From positions 1-64,000 of the forward strand of contig NZ_CP091037.1 of NCBI RefSeq assembly GCF_021534965.1: a DNA stretch of 64,000 nucleotides. Reading direction: 5' to 3'. Origin of the DNA: Muricauda sp. SCSIO 65647. Lineage in GTDB: Bacteria > Bacteroidota > Bacteroidia > Flavobacteriales > Flavobacteriaceae. The translations under genes were made by a program, and so were the position numbers. This document shows positions 30,206 through 39,592 of this stretch, in pieces (positions within the stretch are counted from its first letter, which is position 1; each line of letters opens with the position of its first letter). The notes under the pieces are model-generated. The model was given only the letters and a program-made list of their open reading frames with translations. It ran no database searches and was not told the origin of the DNA.

Positions 30206-30502
30206 TTATTTCAACATATCACCAACGTACGGCATCAAGGCCAGGTGGCGAGCCCTTTTGATGGCTTGGGCCACTTTTCTTTGGTACTTCAACGATGTGC
30301 CCGTGATTCTTCTTGGGAGCAGTTTGCCCTGCTCATTGACCAGTTTCATCAAAAAATCAGGATCTTTATAATCAATGTATTTGATACCTGATTTTTTGAA
30401 CCTGCAATATTTCTTCTGCTTGCTGGTTTCTATGTTCAAAGGGGTCAGATACCTGATTTCCCCATCTTTCTTCGATTTTGCCTGTTGTTCAAGTGTTGCC
30501 AT
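30206..30502 (-). CDS. rpsR: 30S ribosomal protein S18
   Basis: bS18 forms a heterodimer with S6 on the platform of the small subunit. The 98-residue protein has the family core [22 protein letters not shown] and the [29 protein letters not shown] block, with the N-terminal extension usual in Bacteroidota. It lies 4 bases after rpsF and 14 before rplI. Confidence 0.98.
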   Translation of the reverse strand: MATLEQQAKSKKDGEIRYLTPLNIETSKQKKYCRFKKSGIKYIDYKDPDFLMKLVNEQGKLLPRRITGTSLKYQRKVAQAIKRARHLALMPYVGDMLK

Positions 30503-30506
30503 GTCG

Positions 30507-30845
30507 CTAAGCTTTTGCTTTTAGTTTGTCTCTTCTCTTTTCGGCCCACGCAATGGCGTGCTTGTCTAATTTAACGGTCAAAAAACGCATGATGCGTTCG
30601 TCTCTGATCAGTTCTACCTCATAAGGGGAAATTACCTCCCCTGGTGCGGTAAACTCGAACAAGTGGTAAAAACCACTTTTCTTGTGCTGAATGGGATAGG
30701 CCAATTTTTTTAGCCCCCAATCTTCTTTGGAGACCATTTTGGCACCATTCTTAACCAAGAAATCCTCAAATTTCTTGACTGTTTCCTCTATCTGCGTATC
30801 AGACAGAACGGGATTCAAAATGAAAACAGTTTCGTAATGGTTCAT
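30507..30845 (-). CDS. rpsF: 30S ribosomal protein S6
   Basis: bS6, partner of S18. The 112-residue sequence begins [21 protein letters not shown] and has the [19 protein letters not shown] strand region and the late [17 protein letters not shown] block. It is the first gene of the operon; a full consensus promoter lies directly upstream at 30870-30900, giving a short leader of about 20 bases, so there is little room for the S6:S18-type regulatory leader known from other bacteria. Confidence 0.98.
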   Translation of the reverse strand: MNHYETVFILNPVLSDTQIEETVKKFEDFLVKNGAKMVSKEDWGLKKLAYPIQHKKSGFYHLFEFTAPGEVISPYEVELIRDERIMRFLTVKLDKHAIAWAEKRRDKLKAKA

Positions 30846-30869
30846 AAATATCTATTTTAAAAAGGAGCG

Positions 30870-30900
30870 CAAAAGTAAGAATTCTATCTTCCATTCACAA
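30870..30900 (-). promoter_or_regulatory. Promoter of the rpsF-rpsR-rplI operon
   Basis: On the minus strand TTG (30900-30898) and TACTTTTG (30877-30870) are 20 bases apart, an exact fit to the Bacteroidota consensus. Predicted start near 30865. Confidence 0.65.
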
Positions 30901-31083
30901 GAAAATGAAAAAAACTTCGTTTTCCATTTTAAGAGTTATTAACAAAAAACAATTGAACAAAACCTACATTACATCTGAGGCCATTTACACAACAGAATAG
31001 GCAATGTTTACATCTTTTGTTGTAGTTGACCGTGTTTTTTATGTAATTTGCCGATGATTTAACCCCACAAATCACCCCAATCT

Positions 31084-31776
31084 ATGAAATTAAAAAGTAT
31101 AATTGTAGACGACTCGTCAATGCAGCGCATGGCCGTTGCAAAATTGGTTAACAACCATCCGCACTTAGCCTTGGTAGCAGAGTACAGTAATGCCATCGAA
31201 GCAAAGAACGGATTAAAAAACCATGAAATCGACCTTATATTTTTAGATGTCGAAATGCCCATCATAAATGGATTTGACCTTTTAGAGGCCCTTGAAAATC
31301 CACCACAGGTCATTTTGATTACGGGTAAACCCGATTACGCCCTCAAGGCATTTGATTATGACGTAACCGACTACCTGCACAAACCTATTACCCTGGCCCG
31401 TTTCGAAGCGTCTGTTAAAAGGGCGGTGGCCAAGTATGAGCAAATGAACAAGGTCGATGAAGACGAAGAACATATCTTTGTGAAGAGCAACCTTAAAAAA
31501 CGTAAGGTCATACTTAACGATATCAAGTGGATCGAAGCACTTGGCGATTACATCAAATTGGTGACCGATGAGGCCAATATTGTTATATTGTCCACAATGA
31601 AGTCATTCGAAAAACAATTGCCGCCAGAGAAATTCTTGAGAATCCATAAATCGTACATCGTAAATCTCGAGAAAATCGAAAAATTCAATAGCAAAAACGT
31701 TGAAGTCGATGGCAGGCAGATTCCACTAAGCAGAAATAAGAAGACCGAGTTGGCAGAAGCGCTGTCAAACGCATAG
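31084..31776 (+). CDS. LytTR-family response regulator
   Basis: This 230-residue regulator has an N-terminal receiver domain (acidic pair Asp9/Asp10, phosphorylation site Asp55 in LIFLDVEMP, Thr80, Lys100 in YLHKPI) and a C-terminal LytTR DNA-binding domain at about 128-228 (HIFVKSNLKKRKVILNDIKWIEALGDYIKL, FLRIHKSYIVNLEKIEKF). LytTR regulators are normally paired with a 7TM or His_kinase-type sensor, but no kinase is nearby, so it is an orphan here. It is convergent with priA, only 2 bases apart. Confidence 0.93.
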   Translation: MKLKSIIVDDSSMQRMAVAKLVNNHPHLALVAEYSNAIEAKNGLKNHEIDLIFLDVEMPIINGFDLLEALENPPQVILITGKPDYALKAFDYDVTDYLHKPITLARFEASVKRAVAKYEQMNKVDEDEEHIFVKSNLKKRKVILNDIKWIEALGDYIKLVTDEANIVILSTMKSFEKQLPPEKFLRIHKSYIVNLEKIEKFNSKNVEVDGRQIPLSRNKKTELAEALSNA

Positions 31777-31778
31777 AA

Positions 31779-34238
31779 CTATATGTGGTCGACATTATAG
31801 ACCAGTCTGACACTTTTATACTGGGAAATGGCATTAAAGGTTTTTTCAATTCTTTTAATGCCTTTTTTTATTTTGGATGGTGAACGGGACAAGTTGATCT
31901 TTATCAGTATATTCTTCAGGTAATACCTTCGGATACGGGCCACTGGTGGGTACTCAGGCCCCAAAATGCGTTCTTGTGGCAATAGGTTTTTCAAGGCCTC
32001 TGCAAACCATTCGGAAGCCTCGTTCAACTTATTGAAGTCTTTGTCTTTCAACGTAACCTTGATGACCCTTACCACTGGGGGATATTTGAAATGCTCCCGC
32101 TCATAGAGCTGGTTCTCAAACATTTCGGTATAGTCATTGGTCGAGACCTGTTGCAAAATTCTATGATACGGATTATAGGTCTGCACCAACACCTTACCTC
32201 TCTTTTTGGTACGCCCCGCCCTACCGGCCACTTGGGTCAACAGTTGAAAACTGCGTTCGTGGGACCTATAATCAGGAAAGTTCAGCAAGGTATCGGCGTT
32301 CATAATGCCCACTAGGCTCACATTTCTGAAATCAAGGCCTTTCGTCACCATTTGCGTACCGACCAAAATATCGAATTCTTGCTGCTCAAAGGCACTGATA
32401 ATTTTTTCATACGCATGCTTGCCACGGGTGGTGTCAAGATCCATGCGCCCCACTCTGGTATCTGGAAATAAGGTGACCAGTTCTTCTTGTACCTGCTCGG
32501 TACCAAAGCCCTTTTTATCCAATGTAAAACTGCCACAGGCCATACAACTGGCCTCTGAGACCATGTGATAGCCGCAATAATGGCATCGCAACTGGTTTTT
32601 ATACCGATGGTACGTCAAACTGACATCGCAATTGGGGCACTGGGGCGAATGCCCGCAAGTGGTACACTCGACAATCGGCGCAAAACCGCGACGGTTCTGA
32701 AACAAAATGATCTGCTCGCCAGCGTTCAGGGTTTCGGTCATTTCCTCTAGCAGTCGTTCTGAAAAGTGACCTTTCATCTTTTTGCGCTTGGTCGCCTCTT
32801 TCAAATCGACCAATTCAATATCGGGCATCAAAACTTTTCCGAAACGCTCATTGATTTCAGCATGTCCATATTTGCCCGTTTTTGCATTTTTCATGCTCTC
32901 AATGCTTGGGGTGGCCGACCCCAACAGGCAATGGCAATCGTGATATTGTGACAGCACAATGGCGGCATCTCTGGCGTGATAGCGCGGGGCAGGATCAAAT
33001 TGCTTGAATGATTGGTCATGTTCTTCATCGACCACTATCAATCCCAAATCTGAATACGGTAAGAAGAGGGCCGAACGGGCCCCTATGATGATCTGTGCCT
33101 TTTCTTTTTGTTGCAGTACATTGTTCCATACCTCTACCCTTTCGTTCAAATTGTATTTTGAATGATAGACCGACACCTTGTTCCCGAAATAGTCACGAAG
33201 CCTGTTGATCAATTGTGAGGTAAGCGCTATTTCCGGTAAAAGGTACAGGGCCTGTTTACCCTCATCGACCACGCGCTGCAATAGTTTGATGTACACCTCT
33301 GTTTTGCCAGATGAAGTCACACCATGCAATAAGGCCACTCTTTTTTTTGATGAAAATTGAAGCTGCAACGAATCATGGGCCTCTTGCTGTGGCCGGTTCA
33401 GCTCTATCCCTTCTTTGGTGGCTTCGCCATGATGTTCGACCCGGTCACGCTGAAGATAATACTGCTCGAAAACCTGTTTGTCGATAAGGGATTTGATGAC
33501 TGCCTTTGAGACGTTTCCCTCTTTCTCCAAACTACTTGACTTTATGGGCTTTTTTGTTTCTGCCTGTAGCTGAAACAAGGAGAGCACGGCATGGCTTTGC
33601 TTGGGTGCCCTTGTCAAACCATCCAGTAATTCCTGTAATTTCTCCTCGTTTTGGTAAATCCCTGACAGTTTGACAAACCGTACCCTTTTGGGTTTATACT
33701 GCTCATACAATTCTTCTTTTTGTACGACCACTTGCTTGCTCAGCAACCTGTTCACTACCGGTAATGCATTCTTTCGGTCAATGATTTGACAGATGTCGTC
33801 AATCTTAAGCGATTCTTGGTGTTGCAATGCCTCAAAGACCAAAAACTCATCATCCCTGAGGTCGGCTTCATCGACCTCTTGGTTTTTATTGGGCAAGATC
33901 AAGGTTTCGCTTTCGAGCAAAAAAGCACTGGGCAGCGCACTTCTCACCACCTCACCCAATGTGCACATATAGTAATCGGCAATCCACTGCCAATGTTTTA
34001 GTTGAATGGCATTGACCAATGGAACATCATCCAATATTTGATGTATTTCCTTTGCTTCATAAGCTTCTGGTGGGTTTTGGTGTACCTGATGGCAAAGGGC
34101 CGTATATATCTTTGATTTGCCAAAGGGAACCGCGATGCGCATGCCCGGCTTGAGAAAATCTGATTCTTGTTCAGAAATCCTGTAAGTGAAAAAACGCGCT
34201 AAGGGAATCGGTAATACAACATCTACAAAATACTCCAT
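31779..34238 (-). CDS. priA: Primosomal protein N' (replication restart helicase PriA)
   Basis: 3'-to-5' DNA helicase that recognises stalled forks and reloads DnaB. The 819-residue protein has the N-terminal DNA-binding domain (VDVVLPIPLARFFTYRIS), Walker A GVTSSGKTE, the DEEH box, the zinc-binding cysteine cluster (CTTCGHSPQCPNCD and CHYCGYHM, then CMACG) and helicase motifs V and VI (GTQMVTKGLDF, QVAGRAGR). ATG 34238 is the standard start; nine extra codons upstream are unlikely. It is preceded by a DUF2147 gene in the same direction, 8 bases away. Confidence 0.96.
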   Translation of the reverse strand: MEYFVDVVLPIPLARFFTYRISEQESDFLKPGMRIAVPFGKSKIYTALCHQVHQNPPEAYEAKEIHQILDDVPLVNAIQLKHWQWIADYYMCTLGEVVRSALPSAFLLESETLILPNKNQEVDEADLRDDEFLVFEALQHQESLKIDDICQIIDRKNALPVVNRLLSKQVVVQKEELYEQYKPKRVRFVKLSGIYQNEEKLQELLDGLTRAPKQSHAVLSLFQLQAETKKPIKSSSLEKEGNVSKAVIKSLIDKQVFEQYYLQRDRVEHHGEATKEGIELNRPQQEAHDSLQLQFSSKKRVALLHGVTSSGKTEVYIKLLQRVVDEGKQALYLLPEIALTSQLINRLRDYFGNKVSVYHSKYNLNERVEVWNNVLQQKEKAQIIIGARSALFLPYSDLGLIVVDEEHDQSFKQFDPAPRYHARDAAIVLSQYHDCHCLLGSATPSIESMKNAKTGKYGHAEINERFGKVLMPDIELVDLKEATKRKKMKGHFSERLLEEMTETLNAGEQIILFQNRRGFAPIVECTTCGHSPQCPNCDVSLTYHRYKNQLRCHYCGYHMVSEASCMACGSFTLDKKGFGTEQVQEELVTLFPDTRVGRMDLDTTRGKHAYEKIISAFEQQEFDILVGTQMVTKGLDFRNVSLVGIMNADTLLNFPDYRSHERSFQLLTQVAGRAGRTKKRGKVLVQTYNPYHRILQQVSTNDYTEMFENQLYEREHFKYPPVVRVIKVTLKDKDFNKLNEASEWFAEALKNLLPQERILGPEYPPVARIRRYYLKNILIKINLSRSPSKIKKGIKRIEKTFNAISQYKSVRLVYNVDHI

Positions 34239-34246
34239 ACCCCCTA

Positions 34247-34672
34247 CTACTTTACCCTGTGCCAAATCTGGGTACGATAGAAAAATGCCACATAGCCCCG
34301 CACCATCAGTTCATCGGGATTATCAGGATTCAACCATATCTTGCCCCTGAATTCTTTGCCATTTTCAGGGTCCAAGAGTTTTCCATCTTCATAAGTATCC
34401 CCATTTTTGACCAGGCCACGAACCACATTAATGCCAACAATTGGCTTGTTCTTCAAGTCACCGTTGCATTTCTTGCAAACAGCATCTTCTTCTCCCTTTT
34501 CCAAGACTTTTCGAATGACCCCGTAGATTTTTCCACCCTTTTTGTAGACCTCTACTATGGCCTTGGCCTTTCCTGACGCATCGTCGATTGTTTTCCATTT
34601 TCCAAAGACATCCTGTGCATGCATACCGTGACAGGTCAACAACAGTAAAGCAATCTTGTGGCACACCTTCAT
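34247..34672 (-). CDS. DUF2147 secreted protein
   Basis: This 141-residue protein has a signal peptide (residues 1-20, ending MHAQ) and the single DUF2147 beta-barrel-like domain: DVFGKWKTIDDASGKAKAIVEVYKK, a Cys pair in VCKKCNG, PIVGINVVRGL and LDPENGKEFRGKIWL. The Cys-x-x-Cys pair may form a disulfide in the periplasm. DUF2147 function is unknown. It overlaps the upstream YihY gene by 4 bases (ATGA), so the two are translationally coupled. Confidence 0.88.
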   Translation of the reverse strand: MKVCHKIALLLLTCHGMHAQDVFGKWKTIDDASGKAKAIVEVYKKGGKIYGVIRKVLEKGEEDAVCKKCNGDLKNKPIVGINVVRGLVKNGDTYEDGKLLDPENGKEFRGKIWLNPDNPDELMVRGYVAFFYRTQIWHRVK

Positions 34673-35643
34673 GATCCTTGTTTTTTAGGGTGTTTCTTCT
34701 TTAAGGCGTTAAGCGTGGCATTTAACTCAAAGCCTAATAATAAAATACTGGAATTCAACCAAATAAATACCATAAATATAAGTAATCCTCCAAGTGCCCC
34801 GTAAAGCTCGTTGTACCGTGCTATTTTTTCTACGTACACTCCAAAAAGATAGGAGGTCAGCAAAAACAGCAATGTGGTCATCAAAGCCCCAGCCGAAAAG
34901 AATTTGGCCTGCTTGCCCTCAGCGGTACCGAAATAATAGAGTATGGCCGTTGTCAAATATGACAAGAGTGCAAAAAACAGCACTTTTGCCATTTGAACAA
35001 CAAAAGCATCGCCTTTTTCCACATCAAACCCGATAGCTCGACTGAAATATGCATTCGTACTCTCAAGCACCAATTCAAAATATACAAAGACCACGGCGCC
35101 GACCATAACGAGAATCGATAATATCAGTCCGACCATCAGGGCATAGGCATATTGCCGAAAAAAGTTACGGGTCAACTCTACATGGTATGACGTCTCAAAA
35201 CCCGAAAAAATGGAATTTACCCCGTTGGCCACCAAAAAAATGGAAATCACAAAAGCGGATGAAAGCAGTCCCCCCCTTTTTTGGTCTTTGATCTGTTGAT
35301 AGATATCGCCAAAATAGTCACTGGTCGCAGAAGGCAGAAAAGATTCCAAAAAAAGTAAAAACTGGGCATCAAAATTCTCATTGCCAATACTTACATACGG
35401 AATGACAAATGGTATCAAGGTGACAAAAAAAATCAATAATGGAAAAATGGCCATGAACACACTGAATGCTATAGAGCTTGCCCGTGTTGACAATGCCCCT
35501 TGTATGATACCGACCACGTACATCTCAATGAGATCATAAAATGAGAGGCCCTCAAAAGCTTTCAGTCTGATCTTTTTCAATAGGGCCACCGCCCAATTGA
35601 CCACCGGAATCTTTTGCAATTGCTCTTCAATAGGTTTGGACAT
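34669..35643 (-). CDS. YihY/virulence factor BrkB family membrane protein
   Basis: Inner-membrane protein of 324 residues with about six transmembrane helices. The GALSTRASSIAFSVFMAIFPLLIFF segment, the SAFVISIFLVANGVNSIFSGFE helix and the late LGGLLIFMVFIWLNSSILLLGFELNA helix match the family once mislabelled as ribonuclease BN. Its activity is unresolved, with lipid or export roles proposed. It follows nadC without a gap, and its stop overlaps the DUF2147 start. Confidence 0.93.
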   Translation of the reverse strand: MSKPIEEQLQKIPVVNWAVALLKKIRLKAFEGLSFYDLIEMYVVGIIQGALSTRASSIAFSVFMAIFPLLIFFVTLIPFVIPYVSIGNENFDAQFLLFLESFLPSATSDYFGDIYQQIKDQKRGGLLSSAFVISIFLVANGVNSIFSGFETSYHVELTRNFFRQYAYALMVGLILSILVMVGAVVFVYFELVLESTNAYFSRAIGFDVEKGDAFVVQMAKVLFFALLSYLTTAILYYFGTAEGKQAKFFSAGALMTTLLFLLTSYLFGVYVEKIARYNELYGALGGLLIFMVFIWLNSSILLLGFELNATLNALKKKHPKKQGS

Positions 35644-36501
35644 CTATACGGCCTTTAGACTTAAATCTTTATTGTATACAGAATGTGTCAACGCACCCGA
35701 TGAAATATAATCAACCCCGCATTCTGCGTATTTTCTTAAAGTTTCCTCATTAATACCACCTGAAGATTCGGTCAAGCATCGGTCTCCGATCAACTCAACC
35801 GCGGTTCTGGTGTCTTTATAGTCGAAATTGTCCAATAAAATACGGTACACGCCCTGTGATTGCAATATTTCTTTGACCTCATCCAAATTTCGTGCCTCAA
35901 CGATAATCTTGAGGTCCTTTCCAATTTCTTCAAGATAGGTTTGGGTTTTTTTAATGGCCTTGGTGATACCGCCCGCAAAATCGATATGGTTGTCTTTTAG
36001 CATGATCATATCATATAGGGCAAATCTGTGGTTTTCGCCCCCACCGATCTTCACGGCCCATTTTTCGAGGGCCCGTATACCGGGTGTGGTCTTTCGGGTA
36101 TCCAAAATCTTGGTCTGTGTTCCTTCGAGCAGATCCACAAAGTGCCTGGTCTTCGTAGCGATGGCGCTCATGCGCTGCATTGCGTTGAGTACCAAACGTT
36201 CGGCTTTTAATATAGATTGGGAGCTTCCTTCCACATAAAACACGATATCACCATGGCTTACATGGGTTCCATCGGTTATCAAAGTTTCTATTGACAGTTC
36301 TGGGTCAACATAGCCAAAAACCTGTTTTGCAAATTCAACCCCTGCGATAATGCCCTCATCTTTTACCAAAAGCTTCGCTTTGCCCTTTGCTTCTGAAGGA
36401 ATACAGGCCAGTGAGCTATGATCACCATCCCCTATATCTTCGCGAATGGCATTGGAAATAATCAAATCCAGCTCGTTTTTAAATAGTGCTTCGGATATCA
36501 T
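35644..36501 (-). CDS. nadC: Nicotinate-nucleotide diphosphorylase (carboxylating)
   Basis: Converts quinolinate and PRPP to nicotinate mononucleotide in de novo NAD synthesis. The 285-residue enzyme shows REDIGDGDHSSLACIP, the ILDTRKTTPGIRALEKWAVKIGGGENHR substrate-binding segment, LKDNHIDFAGGI and the TESSGGINEETLRKYAECGVDYISSGALTH phosphate-binding end. ATG 36501 is preferred over a longer frame. nadA and nadB are not in the window. It heads the nadC-YihY-DUF2147 string. Confidence 0.96.
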   Translation of the reverse strand: MISEALFKNELDLIISNAIREDIGDGDHSSLACIPSEAKGKAKLLVKDEGIIAGVEFAKQVFGYVDPELSIETLITDGTHVSHGDIVFYVEGSSQSILKAERLVLNAMQRMSAIATKTRHFVDLLEGTQTKILDTRKTTPGIRALEKWAVKIGGGENHRFALYDMIMLKDNHIDFAGGITKAIKKTQTYLEEIGKDLKIIVEARNLDEVKEILQSQGVYRILLDNFDYKDTRTAVELIGDRCLTESSGGINEETLRKYAECGVDYISSGALTHSVYNKDLSLKAV

Positions 36502-36581
36502 TAACGGACAGTTTGCTGCGAAATTACCAAAATAAGCCTTAAACAAAAGGGTGATCAAGTAGCCCTTTTTTGAAAAGGGGT

Positions 36582-36589
36582 TATTTTTG
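36582..36589 (+). promoter_or_regulatory. -7 element of the rlmH promoter
   Basis: TATTTTTG ends 6 bases before the rlmH ATG, so the mRNA should have almost no leader. A stem CCCTTTT-TTG-AAAAGGG (about 36563-36579) occupies the spacer upstream and could be an operator; no TTG is seen at -33. Confidence 0.45.
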
Positions 36590-36594
36590 GAAAC

Positions 36595-37068
36595 ATGACC
36601 ATCACGCTACTTGCCATAGGTAAAACGGACAGCCAAGAACTGAACAGCCTGATAACCACCTACACCAATCGGTTGAAGCACTATGTGAAGTTTACTTTCG
36701 CTATTGTTCCGGCCATCAAGAACACCAAAAACCTGTCAGAGCGACAGCAAAAGGAAAAAGAGGGTGAAGTGCTATTGAAAAATATACAACCTTCTGATAT
36801 ACTGATACTTCTTGATGAAAAAGGAAAACAGTATTCTTCGATACAATTTGCCTCTTTACTTCAAAAACAAATGAACAGTGGCATCAAGAACTTGGTATTT
36901 GCCATTGGTGGCCCCTACGGATTCAGTGAAGAGGTCTATAAAAGGGCCAATGGTAAAATGGGGCTTTCAAAGATGACGTTTTCGCATCAAATGGTACGGC
37001 TTTTTGTGGTGGAACAGTTTTATCGTGCCTTTACCATTCTCAAGAATGAACCCTACCATCATCAATAG
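36595..37068 (+). CDS. rlmH: 23S rRNA (pseudouridine1915-N3)-methyltransferase RlmH
   Basis: SPOUT methyltransferase acting on pseudouridine 1915 of assembled 70S ribosomes. The 157-residue protein has the standard start MTITLLAIGKTD, the LLDEKGKQYSSIQFA block, the SAM knot AIGGPYGFSEEVYKRA and the C-terminal FSHQMVRLFVVEQFYRAFTI helix. It ends YHHQ, close to the family's usual terminal residues. It diverges from nadC and converges with the serB-serA gene, 7 bases away. Confidence 0.97.
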   Translation: MTITLLAIGKTDSQELNSLITTYTNRLKHYVKFTFAIVPAIKNTKNLSERQQKEKEGEVLLKNIQPSDILILLDEKGKQYSSIQFASLLQKQMNSGIKNLVFAIGGPYGFSEEVYKRANGKMGLSKMTFSHQMVRLFVVEQFYRAFTILKNEPYHHQ

Positions 37069-37075
37069 GGAATGA

Positions 37076-38968
37076 TCAGTAAAGCACCCTAAACTTAATG
37101 GTATTCTCTACATTTTTAAGCGCTTTTGTCACTTCTTTGTCGTAGTCTTTGTCAATATCGGTGATCACATAGCCAAGTTCATTGTCTGTAGAGAGATATT
37201 GCCCCGTAATGTTCATGTTATACCTGGCCAAGACCTCATTGATGTGCGCCATGATACCCGGTACATTTTTATGAATGTGCAAGAAACGATGCGCATTGTT
37301 CTGCTGTGGCAATCTGATATTCGGAAAATTCACCGCATCTACGGTATTGCCTGAATTGACATAATCCATGATCTTATTGGGTACAAAACTGGCAATATCT
37401 TTTTGGGCCTCTTCGGTGCTTCCCCCGATATGGGGCGTTAAAATAACGTTCGACAAACCTTGTAGCTCGGTAATAAACTGCCCATTGCTTCGTGGCTCTG
37501 AAGGATATACATCTATCGCGGCACCGCCCAATTTTTCTGATTTCAGAGCTGCGGCCAGATCAGGGATATTGACCACAAAACCCCTAGAAAGGTTGATGAG
37601 CAGCGCACCGTCACGCATTTGGTTGATTTCTCTTTCGCCGATGAAGTTTTCATTGGCCTTGTTATCGTCAATATGTAAACTGACCACATCGGATACCGAA
37701 AGCAGATCTTCAAGAGTGGCACATCTCTTGGCATTTCCCAAGGCCAATCTATCGGCCACATCGTAGTAATAAACACGCATACCTATTGCCTCGGCCAATA
37801 CCGAAAGCTGTTTACCGATGTTGCCATAGCCAACAATGCCCAAATTCTTGCCCCGTACCTCATGTGCATTCGTAGCGGTCTTGTTCCATTGGCCCTGATG
37901 AATTTCTGTACTTCGTGTAAAAATGTTGCGCATCAGCATTATAATCTGCCCAATGGCCATCTCGACCACCGAACGGGTATTGCTGTAGGGGGCATTGAAT
38001 ACCACCACACCCCTTTTTTTGGCATATTCCAAATCTATCTGCTTGGTGCCGATACAGAAAGCCCCTACGACCAACAGCTTATCAGCGGCATCCAATACCT
38101 TTTGGGTCACCTGTGTTTTTGAACGGATGCCCAAAACATGGATGCCCTTGATCTTTTCGATCAATTCCTCCTCAGGTATGCTATGCTTGACCATCTCTAC
38201 TGCAAAGCCATCTTCAGAGAGATTATCAAAAGCATCGTGGTGTACGTTCTCGAGCAGCAGTATCTTGATCCTGTTCTTCGGATATGATATTTTTCTCGGC
38301 AAATCGTTCACAAACAAAAATTCATCTAGATTGGGTGCTACGTGATCGGCATTATCGGCCGCCTTCTCTCGATGTACATTTTCGGTATACGCAAAAAATT
38401 TATGGGCAATACCTGCTTCGCGCATCACATAATCACTGTAGCCATCACCGATTACCTGAACTTCCCCGTCTAAATCGAGCTGTTTCAGGCACTCTATTTT
38501 TCCGTTGTGCGTGGCAAGTACGTTCTCTTCGTCAAAACCGATAATATTTCCCTCTTCATCAAATGTAAAAGTATTTGCATAGACCCGCTCTGATGGGATG
38601 TTATATTCAGCTACAATGGGGTCAATGAATTCTTTGAATCCACAGGAAATCACATAGATATCTTCTGAAAACTCTTCAAAAAACTCTTTGTTGGCAGCAA
38701 TGGATTTTGAAATCTTCTGACGTAATTCACTGACGAGCCCATCGAGATCATCACGGTGGGCCTTCAGAAGCCTGATGCGCCGTTCAAGCGATTCAGTGAA
38801 CGAAATATCACCGTCTATACCCAAATTGGTGATATGCTGTATCTCTGCTATGATCTCGTCTTTGCTCGATTTACCGTGCAGGGTCATTTCTGCAAGAACA
38901 TCTAAGGCCTCTACCCTAGTCAATGTACTATCAAAATCAAAGACATACTTACGTGCCACCTCTATCAT
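37076..38968 (-). CDS. serA: Fused phosphoserine phosphatase / phosphoglycerate dehydrogenase
   Basis: This 630-residue protein joins two steps of serine synthesis. Residues 1 to about 215 form a HAD phosphatase of SerB type: nucleophile Asp11 and Asp13 in VFDFDSTLT, with the late GDGYSDYVMR Asp motif. Residues about 230-540 are a D-2-hydroxyacid dehydrogenase of SerA type, with the NAD motif GIVGYGNIGKQL, the catalytic-region LINLSRGFVVN and ILTPHIGGSTEEAQ with its His. The C-terminal 75 residues form an ACT domain (VPGIMAHINEVLARYNMNI), expected to bind serine. The middle enzyme SerC is not encoded here. A TACTTTTG box lies upstream at 38991-38998. Confidence 0.93.
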   Translation of the reverse strand: MIEVARKYVFDFDSTLTRVEALDVLAEMTLHGKSSKDEIIAEIQHITNLGIDGDISFTESLERRIRLLKAHRDDLDGLVSELRQKISKSIAANKEFFEEFSEDIYVISCGFKEFIDPIVAEYNIPSERVYANTFTFDEEGNIIGFDEENVLATHNGKIECLKQLDLDGEVQVIGDGYSDYVMREAGIAHKFFAYTENVHREKAADNADHVAPNLDEFLFVNDLPRKISYPKNRIKILLLENVHHDAFDNLSEDGFAVEMVKHSIPEEELIEKIKGIHVLGIRSKTQVTQKVLDAADKLLVVGAFCIGTKQIDLEYAKKRGVVVFNAPYSNTRSVVEMAIGQIIMLMRNIFTRSTEIHQGQWNKTATNAHEVRGKNLGIVGYGNIGKQLSVLAEAIGMRVYYYDVADRLALGNAKRCATLEDLLSVSDVVSLHIDDNKANENFIGEREINQMRDGALLINLSRGFVVNIPDLAAALKSEKLGGAAIDVYPSEPRSNGQFITELQGLSNVILTPHIGGSTEEAQKDIASFVPNKIMDYVNSGNTVDAVNFPNIRLPQQNNAHRFLHIHKNVPGIMAHINEVLARYNMNITGQYLSTDNELGYVITDIDKDYDKEVTKALKNVENTIKFRVLY

Positions 38969-38990
38969 ATTGAATTGAGAAATTAAGTTT

Positions 38991-38998
38991 CAAAAGTA
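38991..38998 (-). promoter_or_regulatory. -7 element of the serB-serA promoter
   Basis: TACTTTTG on the minus strand matches TAnnTTTG, 22 bases before the ATG at 38968. The -33 region is unclear. Confidence 0.45.
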
Positions 38999-39115
38999 AA
39001 AATTTATCCTCTCGAAAAACATCGGCCACGTCAAAAAAGGAAAGTGATGCAATCTAAAAGTGAATATGGTGCGAATTTGATTTTTATGTTGCCCAGAAAT
39101 TATCAAATTATCAAT

Positions 39116-39568
39116 TCAGAACCAACGACGAACCGCTTTCAGGTAAAGTTGGTATTCTTTCCCAAACTTTTTGAGCAGCGCTTCTTCTTCATACTTGATT
39201 TGAAAATGGTTCATGAAATAGACAAACCCGGCCGCCAAAAGTGTATTGAACGCATTTCCCAATTTAATTCCGAAAGCCAGCAATAGTATGAGCATGGCGA
39301 GGTAAATCGGATTTCGTGAATACTTGAAAACCCCTTTGTTCACCAACACACTTGCCTTTTCGGGGTGTATGGGATCTAAGGTCGTCTTGACTCTCTTTAG
39401 TTGGTACAAGGCCAGAAGAAATACGATTATGGCGAAGACAAATAGGGCAACGGCCATTTGCGGTCTTCCAAAGAAATCAAACTCCCCAACAGGCAAAAAA
39501 CGATCTAACAGGTACATCAAAAAACCAAAGATGACCATTACCAAAGGGGGAATAACCTTAATCTTCAT
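39116..39568 (-). CDS. Isoprenylcysteine carboxyl methyltransferase (ICMT)-like membrane protein
   Basis: This 150-residue integral membrane protein has four hydrophobic segments and the phospholipid/isoprenylcysteine methyltransferase C-terminal pattern: LVNKGVFKYSRNPIYLAMLILLLAFGI (the SRNP-Y motif of the SAM site) and KYEEEALLKKFGKEYQLYLKAVRRWF. Such bacterial proteins methylate unknown small or lipid substrates. It diverges from rdgB, with 43 bases between the two starts. Confidence 0.88.
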   Translation of the reverse strand: MKIKVIPPLVMVIFGFLMYLLDRFLPVGEFDFFGRPQMAVALFVFAIIVFLLALYQLKRVKTTLDPIHPEKASVLVNKGVFKYSRNPIYLAMLILLLAFGIKLGNAFNTLLAAGFVYFMNHFQIKYEEEALLKKFGKEYQLYLKAVRRWF

Positions 39569-39592
39569 GTTTACGAAAATACTACTTTTGAA

